A stretch of DNA of 7,196 bases, taken from the NCBI GenBank assembly GCA_024763185.1, contig JANTFY010000116.1:1-7196 (forward strand), given 5' to 3'. Below the pieces are notes generated by a model. It was not told the origin of the DNA. It saw only the letters and a program-made list of their open reading frames with translations, and searched no databases. The stretch's first letter is position 1. Each line of letters opens with the position of its first letter. This document shows positions 5,818 to 7,196 of this stretch, in pieces. The position numbers and the translations under genes were made by a program. Origin of the DNA: Gammaproteobacteria bacterium (GTDB lineage: Bacteria > Pseudomonadota > Gammaproteobacteria > GCA-001735895).

Positions 5818-6645
5818 ATGAACGCCACAAAAAGCGGAATAATTTTAATCTTGATGCTGTTCCTGGTGTTCATCTGGCTGGCATTCAAACCTTTAAATTA
5901 CACCCTGCCCGATACAGAATCGCTTCATGTGACTGACGGGCCCGGGCTGGATTCGCTGAAAATACGCATCAGCCAGCTGGAAGAGACACTCAACCAGGAA
6001 CAGTTGCAGCGCCAATCCCTCGAACAACGTCTAAACCAGTTGGAGCTTATGCTGCAACAGGATGAGGCGGAAATATCACAAGCCGACCAAGTTGACCCCG
6101 TCTCTCCGGAGACGTCACAAAACAACCCATCGCAGTCAGATAATCGCCCTGTGCAGCAAAAACTGCTGGCCCTGGGCATGGCTTCGGAAACCATCCAGGC
6201 CATGAAGCAAATTGTCGATCGCCATCAACTGGAAATGCTGGAACTCAGTAATCGTGCCCAACGCGAAGGCTGGGATGATACAGCCGAGTACAGCGAGCAA
6301 ATGCAACAGCTCAGCAACCCTTTTCGCAGCTTGCAGCAGGAATTTGGTGATGAGGCCTATGATTTATATCTGTATGCCAGCGGCATCCCGAACCGGGTTG
6401 AAATCAGGGAAGTGTACAGCGGATCAGCCGCCGATCAAGCGGGCCTGCAACCCGGTGATATCCTGTTAAGTTATGCCTCAAGACGCATTTACGCCATGTC
6501 AGAACTGCGCCAGGCCACTGTCGAGGGTGAGGCGGGTGAAACGGTGCTCATCGAACTGTTACGTGATGGCCAGCCTGTCATCAGCAGCGTACCGAGGGGG
6601 CCGCTGGGTATTTCCATGAGTTTGGCACGCGTCAAGCCTGAATGA
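5818..6645 (+). CDS. Membrane-anchored coiled-coil PDZ-domain protein, no protease domain
   Basis: A 275-residue protein with one N-terminal membrane segment (about 7-24), which places the rest in the periplasm. Residues 44-85 form a Gln/Glu/Leu-rich coiled coil, 88-112 is a Pro/Ser/Asn linker, and 113-185 is a mostly helical region with no family I recognise. The C-terminus (about 188-258) is a PDZ domain: IREVYSGSAADQAGLQPGDILLS (split as 196-206 and 207-218) is the carboxylate-loop and GD turn typical of DegP/DegS-type PDZ domains. No catalytic His-Asp-Ser triad or zinc motif is present, so it is not itself a protease; a scaffold or adaptor for an envelope protease or secretion complex is plausible (inference). 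The ATG at 5818 has only a weak ribosome site (GGAAA, far upstream). A perfect TTGACA lies at 5764-5769 but without a matching -10. Confidence 0.85.
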   Translation: MNATKSGIILILMLFLVFIWLAFKPLNYTLPDTESLHVTDGPGLDSLKIRISQLEETLNQEQLQRQSLEQRLNQLELMLQQDEAEISQADQVDPVSPETSQNNPSQSDNRPVQQKLLALGMASETIQAMKQIVDRHQLEMLELSNRAQREGWDDTAEYSEQMQQLSNPFRSLQQEFGDEAYDLYLYASGIPNRVEIREVYSGSAADQAGLQPGDILLSYASRRIYAMSELRQATVEGEAGETVLIELLRDGQPVISSVPRGPLGISMSLARVKPE

Positions 6646-6661
6646 TCAGGCACGATAATGA

Positions 6662-6670
6662 TGCTAGAAT
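6662..6670 (+). promoter_or_regulatory. Candidate extended -10 promoter for the small secreted protein
   Basis: TGCTAGAAT fits the extended -10 pattern TGnTATAAT with one mismatch in the hexamer. No good -35 is seen, which extended -10 promoters tolerate. It starts 17 bases after the stop of the PDZ gene and would give a leader of about 25 bases to the ATG at 6702. The downstream gene could equally be read through from the PDZ gene. Confidence 0.35.
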
Positions 6671-6701
6671 CAGACCGTCATAACACGTGGAGAGCCCTGT
6701 G

Positions 6702-6932
6702 ATGAAATTATTGATCATGCCCTGCCTGTCACTGGCGCTGGCTTTATCGTCTCATGTTTATGCCAACGACCCTAACACTGATCAAGCTGACAACCGCTTC
6801 TATGCGGTGATGCAACAATGTCTTGCCGGTGCCGAGCTGGCCGCCAACCAGGGCACCCAACTGGACCGATATTGCATTGACAGCTATCTGGCTAGCGTAT
6901 CCAGCTCACCGATGAAACCCATTAATCAGTAA
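6702..6932 (+). CDS. Small secreted protein with two cysteines, function unknown
   Basis: A 76-residue product. ATG 6702 is preferred over the in-frame GTG at 6687 because GGAG (6689-6692) then sits nine bases upstream and the signal peptide begins directly at MKLL. Residues 1-22 form a signal peptide with a likely cleavage after HVYA. The mature part of about 54 residues has exactly two Cys, in QQCLAGAE and RYCIDSY, spaced to allow one disulfide in the periplasm, and no repeats or membrane segments. I do not recognise a family. It follows the PDZ gene by 56 bases on the same strand, so the two may be coexpressed. Its last 11 bases overlap the stop region of the convergent gene at 6922-7196. 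Confidence 0.7.
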   Translation: MKLLIMPCLSLALALSSHVYANDPNTDQADNRFYAVMQQCLAGAELAANQGTQLDRYCIDSYLASVSSSPMKPINQ

Positions 6933-7196
6933 TCACAGGTTTACCGTGGCTGTACCACAGCCCGGTCGGCGCCAGCGGGTCCGCCCGTTGCAACCAGACC
7001 AGGTGCAAACCGCCCTGTTCATCCAGCGCCACCGACGCATGAGACTGTTCGCCCGGACCGGAAGCGCCAGCTGCCGAGAAATCTGCAGACCACTCATCAT
7101 CTTCGTTATAGACACTGAGCCAGACATCCGAATCGCCGGACCTGAAATCATCCCAGGCCACCACGAAGTCTCCCTGCCGGTTACCCGCCGTGCTCG
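6922..7196 (-). CDS. C-terminal fragment of a BNR/sialidase-like beta-propeller protein
   Basis: The frame is open from the right window edge to TAA at 6924-6922, giving 90 complete codons; the start lies outside the window. An internal GTG at 7164 could be taken as a start, but coding sequence clearly continues upstream (STAGNRQGDF precedes it). Two propeller-like repeats are visible: VVAWDDFRSGDSDVWLSVY followed by DDEWS, and ASVALDEQGGLHLVWLQR followed by LWYSHGK. The alternation of a VxW strand, a D/G turn, a (V/L)W strand and an Asp-box-like turn is typical of exo-alpha-sialidase/BNR propellers. Such proteins are usually secreted or surface-located; activity and substrate cannot be inferred from this fragment. 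It converges on and overlaps by 11 bases the 76-residue gene, with no terminator between. Confidence 0.75.
   Translation of the reverse strand, partial: STAGNRQGDFVVAWDDFRSGDSDVWLSVYNEDDEWSADFSAAGASGPGEQSHASVALDEQGGLHLVWLQRADPLAPTGLWYSHGKPVITD

Overview
The window reads as chromosomal DNA of a gammaproteobacterium. The best evidence is a close PpnN (YgdH) homologue at the left edge. Purine-rich Shine-Dalgarno sites, a sigma-32-like heat-shock promoter and compact rho-independent terminators fit this. Moderate GC and the free-living sensory genes suggest an environmental, possibly marine or sulfur-cycling, lineage; that narrower placement is inference. No rRNA, tRNA, transposase, CRISPR array or intact prophage gene is visible.

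Layout from left to right. (1) Positions 1-905, minus strand: the N-terminal two thirds of ppnN, cut by the window edge. (2) 906-1216: a 311-base intergenic stretch with no supported gene. (3) 1217-1402, plus: a 61-residue basic protein built from repeated Arg-Arg / Asp-Arg-Arg modules. (4) 4309-1416, minus: a two-gene operon of a secreted family-3 solute-binding protein followed by a membrane GGDEF-EAL protein. (5) 4458-4695, minus: a 64-residue eight-cysteine zinc-ribbon-like protein with its own strong terminator. (6) 4902-5051, plus: a 49-residue acidic ORF with two Asp-Asp-Cys-Thr motifs. (7) 5114-5141: a perfect 12-bp hairpin flanked by A and T runs, serving both converging genes. (8) 5162-5590, minus: an Hsp20 small heat-shock protein with a candidate sigma-32 promoter. 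(9) 5818-6645, plus: a membrane-anchored coiled-coil PDZ protein without a protease domain. (10) 6702-6932, plus: a small secreted two-cysteine protein. (11) 6922-7196, minus: the C-terminal end of a BNR/sialidase-like beta-propeller protein whose stop overlaps the previous gene.

The most coherent system is the binding-protein plus GGDEF-EAL pair. A periplasmic ligand sensor with no transporter genes lies 41 bases upstream of a cyclic-di-GMP enzyme that has a periplasmic domain, HAMP linker, intact GGDEF, intact RxxD inhibitory site and intact EAL residues. By analogy with NspS-MbaA of Vibrio cholerae, the binding protein probably reports an extracytoplasmic small molecule to the enzyme. The His in place of the usual amino-group-binding Asp of the binding protein suggests an unusual ligand. 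Several small proteins here (61, 49, 64 and 76 residues) have no function I can assign; the first three carry distinctive motifs. The other genes are ordinary stress, nucleotide-metabolism and envelope genes.
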